Source: Lachnospiraceae bacterium (GTDB taxonomy: Bacteria > Bacillota > Clostridia > Lachnospirales > Lachnospiraceae). Taken from it: a DNA stretch of 64,000 nt. The translations under genes and the position numbers were made by a program. The notes under the pieces are model-generated. The model was given only the letters and a program-made list of their open reading frames with translations. It had not been told where the DNA came from and ran no database searches. This document shows, piece by piece, positions 28,521-37,769 of this stretch (within the stretch, counting starts at the first letter, position 1; each line of letters starts with the position of its first letter). The stretch is from positions 20,981 through 84,980 of the forward strand of contig CAJTCV010000018.1 of assembly GCA_910574805.1 (NCBI GenBank), written 5' to 3'.

Positions 28521-31500
28521 ATGGCTGGAAAAGGAACGATCGGCGGAAAAATTGTTCTGGAAGGGGAGAGCCAGTACAGGGCGGCGTTGAAGAATATAAA
28601 GACCGATCAGGCAGAGCTGCGTTCGGAGATGAAGCTGTGTCAGTCTTTTTTTAAAAATAATCAGAATTCTCTGGAAGCGCTTCAGACCAGATATGGGATC
28701 CTGACCAGACAGGTAAGTACACAGACAGATAAGGTAAAGATATACCAGCAGGCACTGGAAACATCCTCAAAAAAAGAAGAGGCGGCGGCACAGAAAGTAT
28801 CTGCACTGAAAGATGAACTTGACAGGGCGGAAAAAGAGATGGAGGAAATGGCGGGAAGCTCAGGGGAGACTTCAGAAGCCATGGAATCACAGACCAAAGT
28901 CGTTGAAGAATTAAAAAATAAACTTGCACTGGCAGAGCAGGATTATGAAAAAGCTTCCAGATCAACGTCATCTTATCAGACCTCCCTGAATTATGCGGAG
29001 GCAGAACTGCAGGAAATGCAGAGAGAGCTGGACCGGACGGGCAGGTATATCCGGGAGGCGGAGAACTCTACGGATCAGTGTGCGGATTCCATTGACGAGT
29101 ACGGTCGGGAAACGGATGAGGCGGCGGAAAAGACCTCTGTATTTGCAGACGTACTGAAAGCGGAACTGCTGTCGGAAGCCATAAAGACAGGGATCACGGT
29201 AATTGCAGAAGGAATTGAGAAAATTGCTTCATCAGCCACAGAAGCAGGTTCTTCTTTTGAGGCCTCCATGTCGCAGGTGGCTGCTACCATGGGCATGACG
29301 ACAGAAGAAGTAAACAGCGGGAGCGCGGCGTATACGCTGCTGTCTGACGCCGCAAAAGAATGCGGAAAAGCAACACAGTTTTCCGCGTCGGAAGCGGCAG
29401 AAGCTTTAAACTATCTGGCACTGGCAGGGTATGATGCGGAAAAGTCGGCTGCCACTCTTCCGAAAGTGTTGGATCTGGCGGCAGCAGGCGGGCTGGATCT
29501 GGCGTATGCATCCGATCTGGTTACGGACAGCATGGCAGCACTGGGGATGGAGACCAGCGAACTGGACGGCTATATTGACGCAATGGCCAGGACTTCGCAG
29601 AAATCCAATACCAGCGTGGCTCAGCTGGGGGAGGCAACGCTTGTATGCGCCGGGACTGTATCACTGGCGGGCCAGAGCGTTGGAACCATGAATGCGGAAC
29701 TGGGCATACTGGCGAATAACGGCATCAAGGGGGCAGAAGGAGGTACACACCTGCGCAATGCGATCCTGTCTCTGTCAGCGCCCACAGAAAAGGCATCCAT
29801 CGCCCTGAAAGAACTGGGAGTGGAGGTTTCAGACAGCAGAGGGAATATGCGGGATCTGAATGATATCCTGGTTGATCTGGACGGATCTCTGACGGGAATG
29901 TCTTCCATGGAGAAAACCCGGATGATCAGCAGGATATTTAATAAAACGGATATTGCGGCTGTTAATGCGTTGCTGAAAGGAACCGGTGAAGAATACGATA
30001 ATCTCCGTGCAGAGCTGGAAAACTGTGACGGCGCTGCGGCTGCCATGGCGGAAACCCTGAACGATAACCTGAAAGGTAAAATAACCATTCTTAATTCCGC
30101 ACTGGAAGGTCTGGGGATCTCTGCCTATGAAATCTTTGACGATGACATGAAAACGGCAGTGGATGCGGCAACAAGAGCGGTCGGGAGGCTTCAGGATTCT
30201 GTGGACAACGGCAGACTTGGTGTATCTTTAAACAACCTGTCCATTTCCATGGGTAAATTTGCATCAGAAGCGATTGACGTGGGAGAAGATGCGCTTCCGG
30301 TGGTGATTGATGGTTTTACCTGGCTTCTGAACAATGCAGATCTGATTGTATCCGGTATTACCGGAATTGTTGCGGCAAATGTTCAGATGAAAGTGGTCGC
30401 ACCGGCCATTGAAGCAGTATCGACAGCATGGAATACATATAAAGCAGCAAACGAAGGGGCGACAGTAACGCAGTGGATGCTGAATACGGCAATGAGTGCA
30501 AATCCGGCTGGGCTGCTGGTGACGTCCATTGTGGCGCTTACGGCTGCAATTGGCGCTTATATTGTTATTCATAAAGATGAAGTCGGCGTGCTGGACGATA
30601 CGACAAGAGCTACCAGGGAACTGGTTCAGGAATCCAGAGAGTTGAATGATTCATATGCGAAAACAGCTGAAAGCAGAAAAGAATCCAGAAACAGTATGGA
30701 GGCTGAAGCGTACAGCTGTCAGAAACTGGTCAATGAACTGAAAGATTTACAGGCAAAAACAGAACTTACAGTAACAGAGCAGGTTCGTCAGAGCATGATC
30801 ATTGATGAGCTGAATCAGGCAATTCCGGAACTGAATCTGGCGATTGATGAACAGACTGGAAAGCTGAATATGTCTGTCGAAGCTCTGGAAGAAAATACGG
30901 AAGCAATGATGGCCATGGCAAGGGCAGATGCAGCCAGAGAGGATATGGTCAGGATTGCGGAAGAGCAGTATGAAGCGGAAAAGAAACTGGCTGATCTGGA
31001 AAAACAGCTGACAGAGCAGAAAGAGGCTGTACGGAAGGCACAGGATGACCTGAATGCTTCCATAGAGGAATATGGCATGATGGGTGTCGTGGAAGCGCAG
31101 GTTCTCGAACAGGCAACAGAGGCGCAGAAGACTCTGGAAGAAGAGATATCGGCAACGACGGAAAGTATTGATGCCTTTACAGAGGAGTATCAGGGGGCCA
31201 TGGAGTATGTTTCTGATACGGAGGCATATGCACAGGCTGTGGTTGCTGCAGAAGACCTGGGGACTGCGGCAGAAACATCCGGCCAGCAGATGGTTTTCAT
31301 GTCGGAAGCCGCTCAGGAAGCTTACGCAGAAATGTATGACAGTGTTTCCGAGGTGGTTACGAATCAGATCAGCCTGTTTGAAGAGTTTGATGGAAAGGCA
31401 GAGCTTTCCACGGAAAAGCTGCTGGAAAATATGCAGAGTCAGGTGGACGGAATTACACAGTGGTCTGAGAACATGGAGCAGCTTGCAGAGAGGGGGATTG

Positions 31501-32654
31501 ATCAGGGGCTGTTGCAGCATCTGGCAGACATGGGACCGGAGGGCGCCGGGTATGTTGCCACGTTTGCAGGTATGACTGACGAGGAACTGAAGAAGGCAAA
31601 TGAACTGTGGGCGCAGTCGCTGTTGCTGCCTGATGCAGCTGCTCAGGCAATTGCGGAATCCTATACTGTTGCGGGAGATATGGCAACGCAGGGATTTTCA
31701 GACGGCATGTCGGCAGGCCAGAAGACGGTGACGAAAGCGGTAGAGATCACTATGGATGAGGTGATCAAATGCATGGAAACAAAGCTGGATATGCACTCTC
31801 CATCCAGAGTGACCAGGGAGATCGGGCAGAATGCGGACGAGGGGCTGGAGCTTGGAATCCGGGACCGGACAAAGAATGTCGTGGATCAGATGGGGCTGAC
31901 GACTTCAAACGTCATTGGAGAGGCCCGCCGGATTCTGAATAAAAAAGATTTTCAGACGATCGGGCAGACCACGGGTGAAGGAATGCAGGAGGGAATCAGA
32001 AACAGGCATCCGTCTCTGGTGTCACAGATGCAGAATACAGCAGGAAATGTACTGAGCACTGCGAAAAACATTTTGACGCTTCAGGAATTTAAAGGCGTTG
32101 GTGAGCGGAGTCAGGGGATACAGACAGGTATTTCAAATAAGCAGTCATCGCTGGTCTCTCAGATGCAGACAACTTCAAAAAATGTATTAAAAACAGCACA
32201 GGATAATCTTCCGCGTTCATCGTTTGAAAGCATCGGAGAAAACATCATATCCGGTCTTACATCGGCAATCAGCGGCGGAGCTTCCAGAGTCGTAAGCAGC
32301 ATTAAGGATCTGTGCACAAGCGCTGTGAAAGCGGCAAAGAAGAAACTTGATATCAACAGTCCTTCCAGAGTGTTTTATGAGATTGGAGATTATACCGGGC
32401 AGGGGTTTATAGAGGGCTGGCAGGATCGCATGGCTGGTATTGATAATATTATCGCAGGGAGTATGCCTGACGGCTCTCTGCAGAGTGATATCTCATTCCA
32501 TGGTTCGTCAGCGCCGGGAAGGTATGGCGCCGAAGAAGGGGCGAAAAACGTGAATGTGGATCAGCATATTTACATCTATTCCAAAACAGATGATCTGTTT
32601 GAAACAAGCAGGAAATTCAGGCAGTCACAGAGAGAGGCGGCAGAGGATTGGTAA
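28521..32654 (+). CDS. Tape measure protein
   Basis: 1377 aa, the longest phage gene; its length should set the tail length. N-terminal coiled coil (residues 40-200), then the TP901-type core (EASMSQVAATMGMTTEEVNS, EALNYLALAGYDAEKSAATL, DLVTDSMAALGMETSELDGY). There is a hydrophobic stretch near 600-690 and two repeats of the HSPSRVTREIG/NSPSRVFYEIG motif in the C-terminal third. It overlaps the next gene by 7 bp. Confidence 0.95.
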   Translation: MAGKGTIGGKIVLEGESQYRAALKNIKTDQAELRSEMKLCQSFFKNNQNSLEALQTRYGILTRQVSTQTDKVKIYQQALETSSKKEEAAAQKVSALKDELDRAEKEMEEMAGSSGETSEAMESQTKVVEELKNKLALAEQDYEKASRSTSSYQTSLNYAEAELQEMQRELDRTGRYIREAENSTDQCADSIDEYGRETDEAAEKTSVFADVLKAELLSEAIKTGITVIAEGIEKIASSATEAGSSFEASMSQVAATMGMTTEEVNSGSAAYTLLSDAAKECGKATQFSASEAAEALNYLALAGYDAEKSAATLPKVLDLAAAGGLDLAYASDLVTDSMAALGMETSELDGYIDAMARTSQKSNTSVAQLGEATLVCAGTVSLAGQSVGTMNAELGILANNGIKGAEGGTHLRNAILSLSAPTEKASIALKELGVEVSDSRGNMRDLNDILVDLDGSLTGMSSMEKTRMISRIFNKTDIAAVNALLKGTGEEYDNLRAELENCDGAAAAMAETLNDNLKGKITILNSALEGLGISAYEIFDDDMKTAVDAATRAVGRLQDSVDNGRLGVSLNNLSISMGKFASEAIDVGEDALPVVIDGFTWLLNNADLIVSGITGIVAANVQMKVVAPAIEAVSTAWNTYKAANEGATVTQWMLNTAMSANPAGLLVTSIVALTAAIGAYIVIHKDEVGVLDDTTRATRELVQESRELNDSYAKTAESRKESRNSMEAEAYSCQKLVNELKDLQAKTELTVTEQVRQSMIIDELNQAIPELNLAIDEQTGKLNMSVEALEENTEAMMAMARADAAREDMVRIAEEQYEAEKKLADLEKQLTEQKEAVRKAQDDLNASIEEYGMMGVVEAQVLEQATEAQKTLEEEISATTESIDAFTEEYQGAMEYVSDTEAYAQAVVAAEDLGTAAETSGQQMVFMSEAAQEAYAEMYDSVSEVVTNQISLFEEFDGKAELSTEKLLENMQSQVDGITQWSENMEQLAERGIDQGLLQHLADMGPEGAGYVATFAGMTDEELKKANELWAQSLLLPDAAAQAIAESYTVAGDMATQGFSDGMSAGQKTVTKAVEITMDEVIKCMETKLDMHSPSRVTREIGQNADEGLELGIRDRTKNVVDQMGLTTSNVIGEARRILNKKDFQTIGQTTGEGMQEGIRNRHPSLVSQMQNTAGNVLSTAKNILTLQEFKGVGERSQGIQTGISNKQSSLVSQMQTTSKNVLKTAQDNLPRSSFESIGENIISGLTSAISGGASRVVSSIKDLCTSAVKAAKKKLDINSPSRVFYEIGDYTGQGFIEGWQDRMAGIDNIIAGSMPDGSLQSDISFHGSSAPGRYGAEEGAKNVNVDQHIYIYSKTDDLFETSRKFRQSQREAAEDW

Positions 32655-33535
32655 CGGACAGAAAGATTATAGTGGCAAACGATAATGTTTCCATGGAGGT
32701 TACAAATCCTCCGTATTATGTAAAAAGTTTTTCAGGAATTGATATGCTGGATGTGACACTTGTAACGACCCAGGCATACGGGCAGGAGGGCGCAGACGTT
32801 GTAAATACAATTGTCAATCCAAGAAATATGGAGCTTGCAGGGCAGATTTACGCAGAAACGAATCAGGGGATGCAGATGATGCGTGATAAGATAAAAGCTG
32901 TATTCATGCCTCATAAAGAACTTACCGTAACACATTATTATGGCGGGAAGACAAGACAGATAAAATGTTATACGGAAAAAACACCAAAGTTTACAGATAC
33001 GGGTGTTACAACCGTTAAAAATTATTCTGTCATACTGATCGCACCGGATCCGTACTGGAAAAATGTGGAGATCACCAGAGTCTCAATCGCAAACTGGATC
33101 GCAAAATTTCATTTTCCTCTGATCATTCCGAAAGAAGAGGGCATTATATTTGGCCTGAAATCTGCATCCTTGATTGCGGATGTATATAACCCAAGTAATA
33201 TAGAGGTAGGGATGGAAATCAGATTTGAGGCCACTGGAGCGGTGAAAAACCCGCAGCTGTTCAATATCAATACAAGAGAATATATCCGCCTGATCAATAC
33301 CAGCATGGACGCAGGAGAAGTGATCATCATCAATACGGATAAAAGAGAGAAAACGGTTGTTCAGAGAAAGAACGGAGTAGAGAAAAACTACATAGGGAAG
33401 ATTGATCTGGCAGGAGGCGGGAACACGTTTTTGACGCTGAGACCGGGAGACAATCTGTTTCGCTATGCGGCAGACGAAGGAGAGAGCAATCTGCAGACCT
33501 ATATTTATTTCCGGGGAGTGGAGTCAGGAGTGTAG
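32648..33535 (+). CDS. Distal tail protein (Dit)
   Basis: 295 aa. GKTRQIKCYTEKTPKFTDTG and ILIAPDPYWKNVEITRVSIA are characteristic of the Dit/siphovirus tail component family, which forms the hub between tail tube and baseplate. The C-terminal galectin-like part ends TFLTLRPGDNLFRYAADEGE. Confidence 0.85.
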   Translation: MVTDRKIIVANDNVSMEVTNPPYYVKSFSGIDMLDVTLVTTQAYGQEGADVVNTIVNPRNMELAGQIYAETNQGMQMMRDKIKAVFMPHKELTVTHYYGGKTRQIKCYTEKTPKFTDTGVTTVKNYSVILIAPDPYWKNVEITRVSIANWIAKFHFPLIIPKEEGIIFGLKSASLIADVYNPSNIEVGMEIRFEATGAVKNPQLFNINTREYIRLINTSMDAGEVIIINTDKREKTVVQRKNGVEKNYIGKIDLAGGGNTFLTLRPGDNLFRYAADEGESNLQTYIYFRGVESGV

Positions 33536-33538
33536 GGT

Positions 33539-34603
33539 ATGGAAATATATGTGCTTGACAGGGAGATCAATATTCTTGGCGTGGTAGGGCTGTATGAATC
33601 CATCATATGGACAAAGCGTTATACAAAGCCGGGAAAATTCAAAATGTCATTTGCTTTTTCGGAAAAACTGAACGGAGTCCTGCAAAGAGGAAATCTGATT
33701 TATAAGACAGATGAAGATGAGGCCGGATATATAACCGGAAAAGGAATGACACTTAATAAGCGGGGAGAGGAAATCATATCAATAACAGGAAAGACATTAT
33801 CCGGCTATCTGGGAAAGAGAATCATCTGGGAAAAAATGATTCTGAACGGGACGGCAGAACAGGCCATGCGCACCATGGTGGACAGGCAGTGCATTCACTG
33901 CGCGGATGAAAAAAGGAAAATACCCAAAATGATACTTGGAGAGTTGAAAGGATATCCGGGGAATATATCAAAACAGATATCCTATGAAAATCTTCAGGAA
34001 GCGCTGACAGAACTGGCTGTGAAGGAGGGACTGGGGTACAGGGTTTTGCTGAATATCGACCGAAGAGAATTACTGTTTGATGTTTATAAAGGAACGGACC
34101 GCACCCAGGGATCACAGGAACCATGTGTTTTCTCCAGGGATTTTAATAATATTGTCACACAGGAATATAACGAGGACGACAGTAATCACAGAAATGTGTG
34201 TCTGGTAGGAGGATCAGGGGAAGACACGGACCGGATTCTGGTGGAAGTGGGAAATGCGTCAGGACTGGATCGCGATGAAATGTTCTGCAATTCTGCTTCA
34301 ATGTCTCAAAAAGAACTGACACTGGCAGAGTACAGAAGTCAGCTTGCTCAAAGCGGAGCAGAGAGGATAGGAAACTTTTATATTGCCAGAGCATTCGTAT
34401 CCAAAGTGGCTGAAAAAATTTCCATGAACTATGGACTGGGGGATTATGTTACATGCTATGACAAAAGATGGGGGATATACATGGATACACAGATTACAGA
34501 AATTGAGAAGGGAATATCAAAGGATGAAAAGTATACCGTGTGTACGTTCGGGGATGATGTCCCTACCCTGATTGATAAAATAAAAGCAAGCCAGAGGGGA
34601 TGA
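33539..34603 (+). CDS. Tail-associated baseplate protein (ReqiPepy6 Gp37-like)
   Basis: 354 aa. YESIIWTKRYTKPGKFKMSF and LNKRGEEIISITGKTLSGYL near the N-terminus, and LGDYVTCYDKRWGIYMDTQI near the end, are features of the Gp37-like/Tal family at this map position. It contacts the cell surface and helps DNA entry. No peptidase motif seen, so a structural role is preferred. Confidence 0.8.
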   Translation: MEIYVLDREINILGVVGLYESIIWTKRYTKPGKFKMSFAFSEKLNGVLQRGNLIYKTDEDEAGYITGKGMTLNKRGEEIISITGKTLSGYLGKRIIWEKMILNGTAEQAMRTMVDRQCIHCADEKRKIPKMILGELKGYPGNISKQISYENLQEALTELAVKEGLGYRVLLNIDRRELLFDVYKGTDRTQGSQEPCVFSRDFNNIVTQEYNEDDSNHRNVCLVGGSGEDTDRILVEVGNASGLDRDEMFCNSASMSQKELTLAEYRSQLAQSGAERIGNFYIARAFVSKVAEKISMNYGLGDYVTCYDKRWGIYMDTQITEIEKGISKDEKYTVCTFGDDVPTLIDKIKASQRG

Positions 34604-34607
34604 AAAT

Positions 34608-35513
34608 ATGGAAAGAAGTTTTGCATGGGACGCGGATCCGGTGAACGGTGAATATGACAGAGTGTATTATTTCGCTGATTTTGCGAATTATTTTTCGACG
34701 TTTGTGGAAAACGGCTATGTTCCGAAACATCAGGATGCATTAAGCGTTATGGCAAATGATGATATGACGGTTTCGTTAAATATCGGAAAGCTGTTTATGG
34801 ATGGATACATGTATGAAAATACGGACCCTTTAATTTTGAATATTGATCCTGCGGATGGAGTTCTGAGCCGGATCGACCGGATCAGTATTACATGGTCAAA
34901 GAGCAAAAAAGAGATTTGTGCCGGTGTAATAAAAGGGGAGCCGTCATACAGTCCGGTGGCAAAAGCAATAAGGAGGAATGCGGATTACAAGGATTATATA
35001 GTAGCTGATATTGAAATAAGAGCCGGAGCAATCCGGATTTTGCAGAAAGATATCATAGACCAGAGACTGAATGATGAGGTCTGCGGTATGGCTGTGGGAT
35101 TTCTGAACCAGATAAATACCAGGGAATTGTATCTTCAGATTCAGGAAGACCTGAAATTTTTCAGAGAGACCAGTGAAAGCGGTTTTGTTGACTGGAAAAA
35201 TTCATTTGAATCGGCAATGGAACTGTGGACTGGCGGGCAGCAGGCTGATTTTCAGAAATGGAAACAGAATGCAAAAGAAGAAATGCAGGAGTATTTTGAA
35301 GCCTTTCAGACGACAACGGAGACATGGATCGACCATATAAAAAACTCGCTTGACGATAATGCGGCTACAGCCCTTCAAAAACAGATCGATGAAATAAAAT
35401 ATTATTATGTACTTGAAGAGACGTTGTATGTGCCACAGACATCGGCAAGTGTGAGCGAAGGCGTTTTGATGCTGGGAACGGAGAAAACAGTAGGAGGAGA
35501 AAATGAATATTAA
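34608..35513 (+). CDS. Baseplate / upper fibre protein
   Basis: 301 aa. Starts MERSFAWDADPVNGEYDRVY. The N-terminal domain is the BppU-like baseplate-attachment type; residues 165-265 are a long coiled coil (FRETSESGFVDWKNSFESAM) that would form a trimeric stalk. It overlaps the fibre gene by 11 bp. Confidence 0.72.
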   Translation: MERSFAWDADPVNGEYDRVYYFADFANYFSTFVENGYVPKHQDALSVMANDDMTVSLNIGKLFMDGYMYENTDPLILNIDPADGVLSRIDRISITWSKSKKEICAGVIKGEPSYSPVAKAIRRNADYKDYIVADIEIRAGAIRILQKDIIDQRLNDEVCGMAVGFLNQINTRELYLQIQEDLKFFRETSESGFVDWKNSFESAMELWTGGQQADFQKWKQNAKEEMQEYFEAFQTTTETWIDHIKNSLDDNAATALQKQIDEIKYYYVLEETLYVPQTSASVSEGVLMLGTEKTVGGENEY

Positions 35514-36339
35514 ACAGATTGACGTGAGTGGACACAAGTATGATATCTGCGATGCAAAAATGAGAGACGCAGTAGCAGATGAGTATGATGTGCTTTCAAC
35601 ATACAGGCAGGGGGATTTCTGCATATATAATAATGTGGTGTATCGTTGTTTGGAGGAAACAACAGGTGTGTGGCAGGAAACAAAATGGGAGAAAAAGACG
35701 CTTGCAGAGTTATATAAAGAAATGGAGATCATGACACATATCAGTGATGCTTTTTCTGAATCAAAAGAATATGCAGCGGGAAAATACTGTATTTATGAGA
35801 ATGAGCTGTATAAGTTTACGGCTGCGAAGACGGCAGGAGCATGGGACCAGCAAAAGGTTGTGGCGACATCGGTAGATGCGGAACTGCGTGAACTAAATGC
35901 AAATATTACAACTGTTTCCGGCAAAATCCCAACCAAATATGCCGGAAGTGCATCCGCTGGTGGTTCTGCAAACAGTGCAGTCAAACTGGATAATTCAGCC
36001 GGATCCGCTATACAACCAGTATATTTTTCTGGCGGGAAACCTGTAGCATGTACGCATACACTTGGGAAATCTGTGCCTGCTAATGCTGTTTTTACTGATA
36101 CAGATACGAAAGCGATCAGAGTTGTGCAAACATTACATTTTTTTGACGCTGGCGATAATTGTTATGCATATGTAGAACGGACTGGTTGCGCACTGGCAGG
36201 TGCTGCAGTAATAGGCAATAACAATCGCCGAATAGCTTCTGTGTCGATTGAGACAAATACTATAGGTGCATATATCATATGGTGCTCAGGCGGTGGTGTA
36301 GTTGATTTGAGTGTAGAATTGATATGGCTTCCGTTATAA
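35503..36339 (+). CDS. Tail fibre, currently expressed C-terminus (A)
   Basis: 278 aa. Two carbohydrate-binding-like repeats (STYRQGDFCIYNNVVYRCLE; ESKEYAAGKYCIYENELYKF) are followed by ATTACHMENT-type fibre sequence AGSASAGGSANSAVKLDNSA and KSVPANAVFTDTDTKA. From codon 130 onward the coding sequence lies in an invertible segment: a 16-bp sequence at 35891-35906 (LNANI) is repeated inverted at 36898-36913. The C-terminal receptor-binding part is therefore exchangeable. Confidence 0.85.
   Translation: MNIKQIDVSGHKYDICDAKMRDAVADEYDVLSTYRQGDFCIYNNVVYRCLEETTGVWQETKWEKKTLAELYKEMEIMTHISDAFSESKEYAAGKYCIYENELYKFTAAKTAGAWDQQKVVATSVDAELRELNANITTVSGKIPTKYAGSASAGGSANSAVKLDNSAGSAIQPVYFSGGKPVACTHTLGKSVPANAVFTDTDTKAIRVVQTLHFFDAGDNCYAYVERTGCALAGAAVIGNNNRRIASVSIETNTIGAYIIWCSGGGVVDLSVELIWLPL
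35891..35906 (+). repeat. Fibre-segment inverted repeat, left
   Basis: 16-bp crossover candidate within the fibre coding sequence, encoding L-N-A-N-I. Confidence 0.85.
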
Positions 36340-36347
36340 ATCCAGTA

Positions 36348-36913
36348 TCACGGCTCTTCCAGGCCAAAAACGTATATTCTGGCATTTGAGAATCCTGCAT
36401 CTGATCCATGTGATGTTATGCGACTGTTTATATGATTGGCATTGCTAAAGTCAACTTCTGCATTTACGTAAAAATCTGTTAAATCATAGATACAGGAAAC
36501 CTGGTAATTGCCTGATGCAATTTTTATCATTTCTGTCGGAATAATTAATCCACCTTTCCACAGATAACCGATATCGCTTTTACATGCAATGCCTACATAT
36601 ACATATTTAAAATTGGCCCAATTTTTTGATAATACAAAAGATTTTGTATCTGATTTCAGATCACTGTACTCAAGAATCAATTCAACTTTTTTCATATTGT
36701 TGATTTTGGCATTGACTTCTGTCTCCGTATAATATCGATCATCATGATTGTGTCCGGATGGCGGATAGGTGCCCGGTTTCCCCGACACATTCCCCCATGC
36801 GACAGCACTGGAGGATCCCGCAGTCGTGGCATGTTTAACAGACTGCTGTCCAATATTCCCAGTTGTGATCGCTGTAGATGCATCCTGCTTTTTACCTATA
36901 TTTGCATTTAGTT
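36348..36913 (-). CDS. Silent alternative tail-fibre C-terminus (B)
   Basis: 188 codons open from the right inverted repeat, with no start codon of its own near the repeat: LNANIGKKQDASTAITTGNI, TTAGSSSAVAWGNVSGKPG, and the fibre hallmark SGHNHDDRYYTETEVNAKIN, then a globular tip ending ARIYVFGLEEP. Not expressed in this orientation except perhaps from an internal ATG at 36788. After inversion it would join the fixed fibre N-terminus in frame. It shares no obvious sequence with tip A. Confidence 0.85.
36898..36913 (-). repeat. Fibre-segment inverted repeat, right
   Basis: Exact reverse complement of 35891-35906; lies 19 bp before a GGAGGTG site left over in front of the next gene. Confidence 0.85.
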
Positions 36914-36998
36914 TAATAAGGAGGTGATGTCCATGGGATAAGAGGACATCCGGAGAGAAAGAAGAAAGATATCATCAGAAAGAAAGGAGGAGAAAAGG

Positions 36999-37328
36999 AT
37001 GGATGCACCAATCTCAAGAGCAGAGCATGAAGAATTTCGCAGAAGCATGGAGCTGGCCAATGAGAATCTGGCCAGCGAAAACCGGCGCCAGAACCGGCGT
37101 CTTGACATTCTGGAGGAAAATGCAAAGCAGAATACGGCAATGGTGGCCAACGTGGAACGTCTGGCTGTCAACATGGAAAACATGCTGAAGGTTCAGGAGC
37201 AGCAGGGCGGACGTCTGGAAGCACTGGAAGACAGAGACGGCGAGAAATGGAGAGCGGCTGCAGGTTATGTTCTTACCGTTGTTCTTGGTATTGTGATCGG
37301 CTTTGTGTTTAAACAGATTGGCATGTAA
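36999..37328 (+). CDS. XhlA-like haemolysin/holin accessory protein
   Basis: 109 aa. Coiled coil (residues 8-75: HEEFRRSMELANENLASENR, QNRRLDILEENAKQ) followed by one C-terminal membrane helix (AAGYVLTVVLGIVIGFVFKQ). This is the XhlA topology; the family works with a holin in membrane disruption. GAAAGGAGGAGAAAAGG precedes the ATG. Confidence 0.75.
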   Translation: MDAPISRAEHEEFRRSMELANENLASENRRQNRRLDILEENAKQNTAMVANVERLAVNMENMLKVQEQQGGRLEALEDRDGEKWRAAAGYVLTVVLGIVIGFVFKQIGM

Positions 37329-37369
37329 CACATATATCATTGAACTGAAAAGAAAGAGAGGACAGAAAT

Positions 37370-37699
37370 TTGGTAAATAATGTAGAACTTTTAATGCAGT
37401 ACATAACGTATCTGCTTATGGCGATCGGCGGGCTGGCGTTTGTGGTGGCCGTCATCGTACAGGTGATTAAGGAGCTGCCCTGCCTGAATCAGATTCAGAC
37501 CAGCGTGGTGGCTCTGGCCGTGTCGATGATCCTGTGTCCGCTGGTCGTGGTCATCGTCTGCCAGTGCCTTAAGATCGTGATCGTCTGGTATTATGTGTTT
37601 GCGTCCTTTATCGCGGCTTTTATCGTATATCTGGTGGCGACAGGGGGCTGGGAGCGGATCACTGGCATCTGGGAACGGACGAAATACAACCGAAAATAA
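37370..37699 (+). CDS. Phage holin
   Basis: 109 aa from a TTG start (AGAGGACAGAAAT upstream). Three hydrophobic helices: YLLMAIGGLAFVVAVIVQVI, VVALAVSMILCPLVVVIVCQ and VIVWYYVFASFIAAFIVYLV, then a basic tail. Position directly before the amidase and matching topology support a holin. A hairpin terminator follows. Confidence 0.8.
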   Translation: MVNNVELLMQYITYLLMAIGGLAFVVAVIVQVIKELPCLNQIQTSVVALAVSMILCPLVVVIVCQCLKIVIVWYYVFASFIAAFIVYLVATGGWERITGIWERTKYNRK

Positions 37700-37707
37700 T
37701 ACAGATC

Positions 37708-37734
37708 AGGAGGGCGGGCGACCGTCCTCCTTTT
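37708..37734 (+). terminator. Terminator between holin and amidase
   Basis: AGGAGG-G-CGG pairs with CCG-T-CCTCCT, followed by TTTT; the next bases start the 18-bp palindrome. Confidence 0.65.
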
Positions 37735-37748
37735 GCGCCGGCGCAAAA
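37731..37748. repeat. Palindrome TTTTGCGCCGGCGCAAAA, copy 2
   Basis: 18-bp perfect palindrome; its 16-bp core is identical to 19603-19618. It lies 22 bp before the amidase ATG. Confidence 0.7.
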
Positions 37749-37769
37749 GCCGGGGAAAGGAAAACAGTT

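Larger units (their letters stand above)
35891..36913. mobile_element. Invertible tail-fibre segment
   Basis: Bounded by perfect 16-bp inverted repeats AACTAAATGCAAATAT (35891-35906 and, reversed, 36898-36913). The 1.0-kb interior holds two fibre C-termini converging tail to tail: A on the plus strand (stop 36339) and B on the minus strand (stop at 36348). Inversion preserves frame exactly: 388 bp of fixed 5' part plus 566 bp gives a 317-aa fibre. Candidate invertases are the tyrosine recombinases at 9990 and 17822. Confidence 0.85.
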
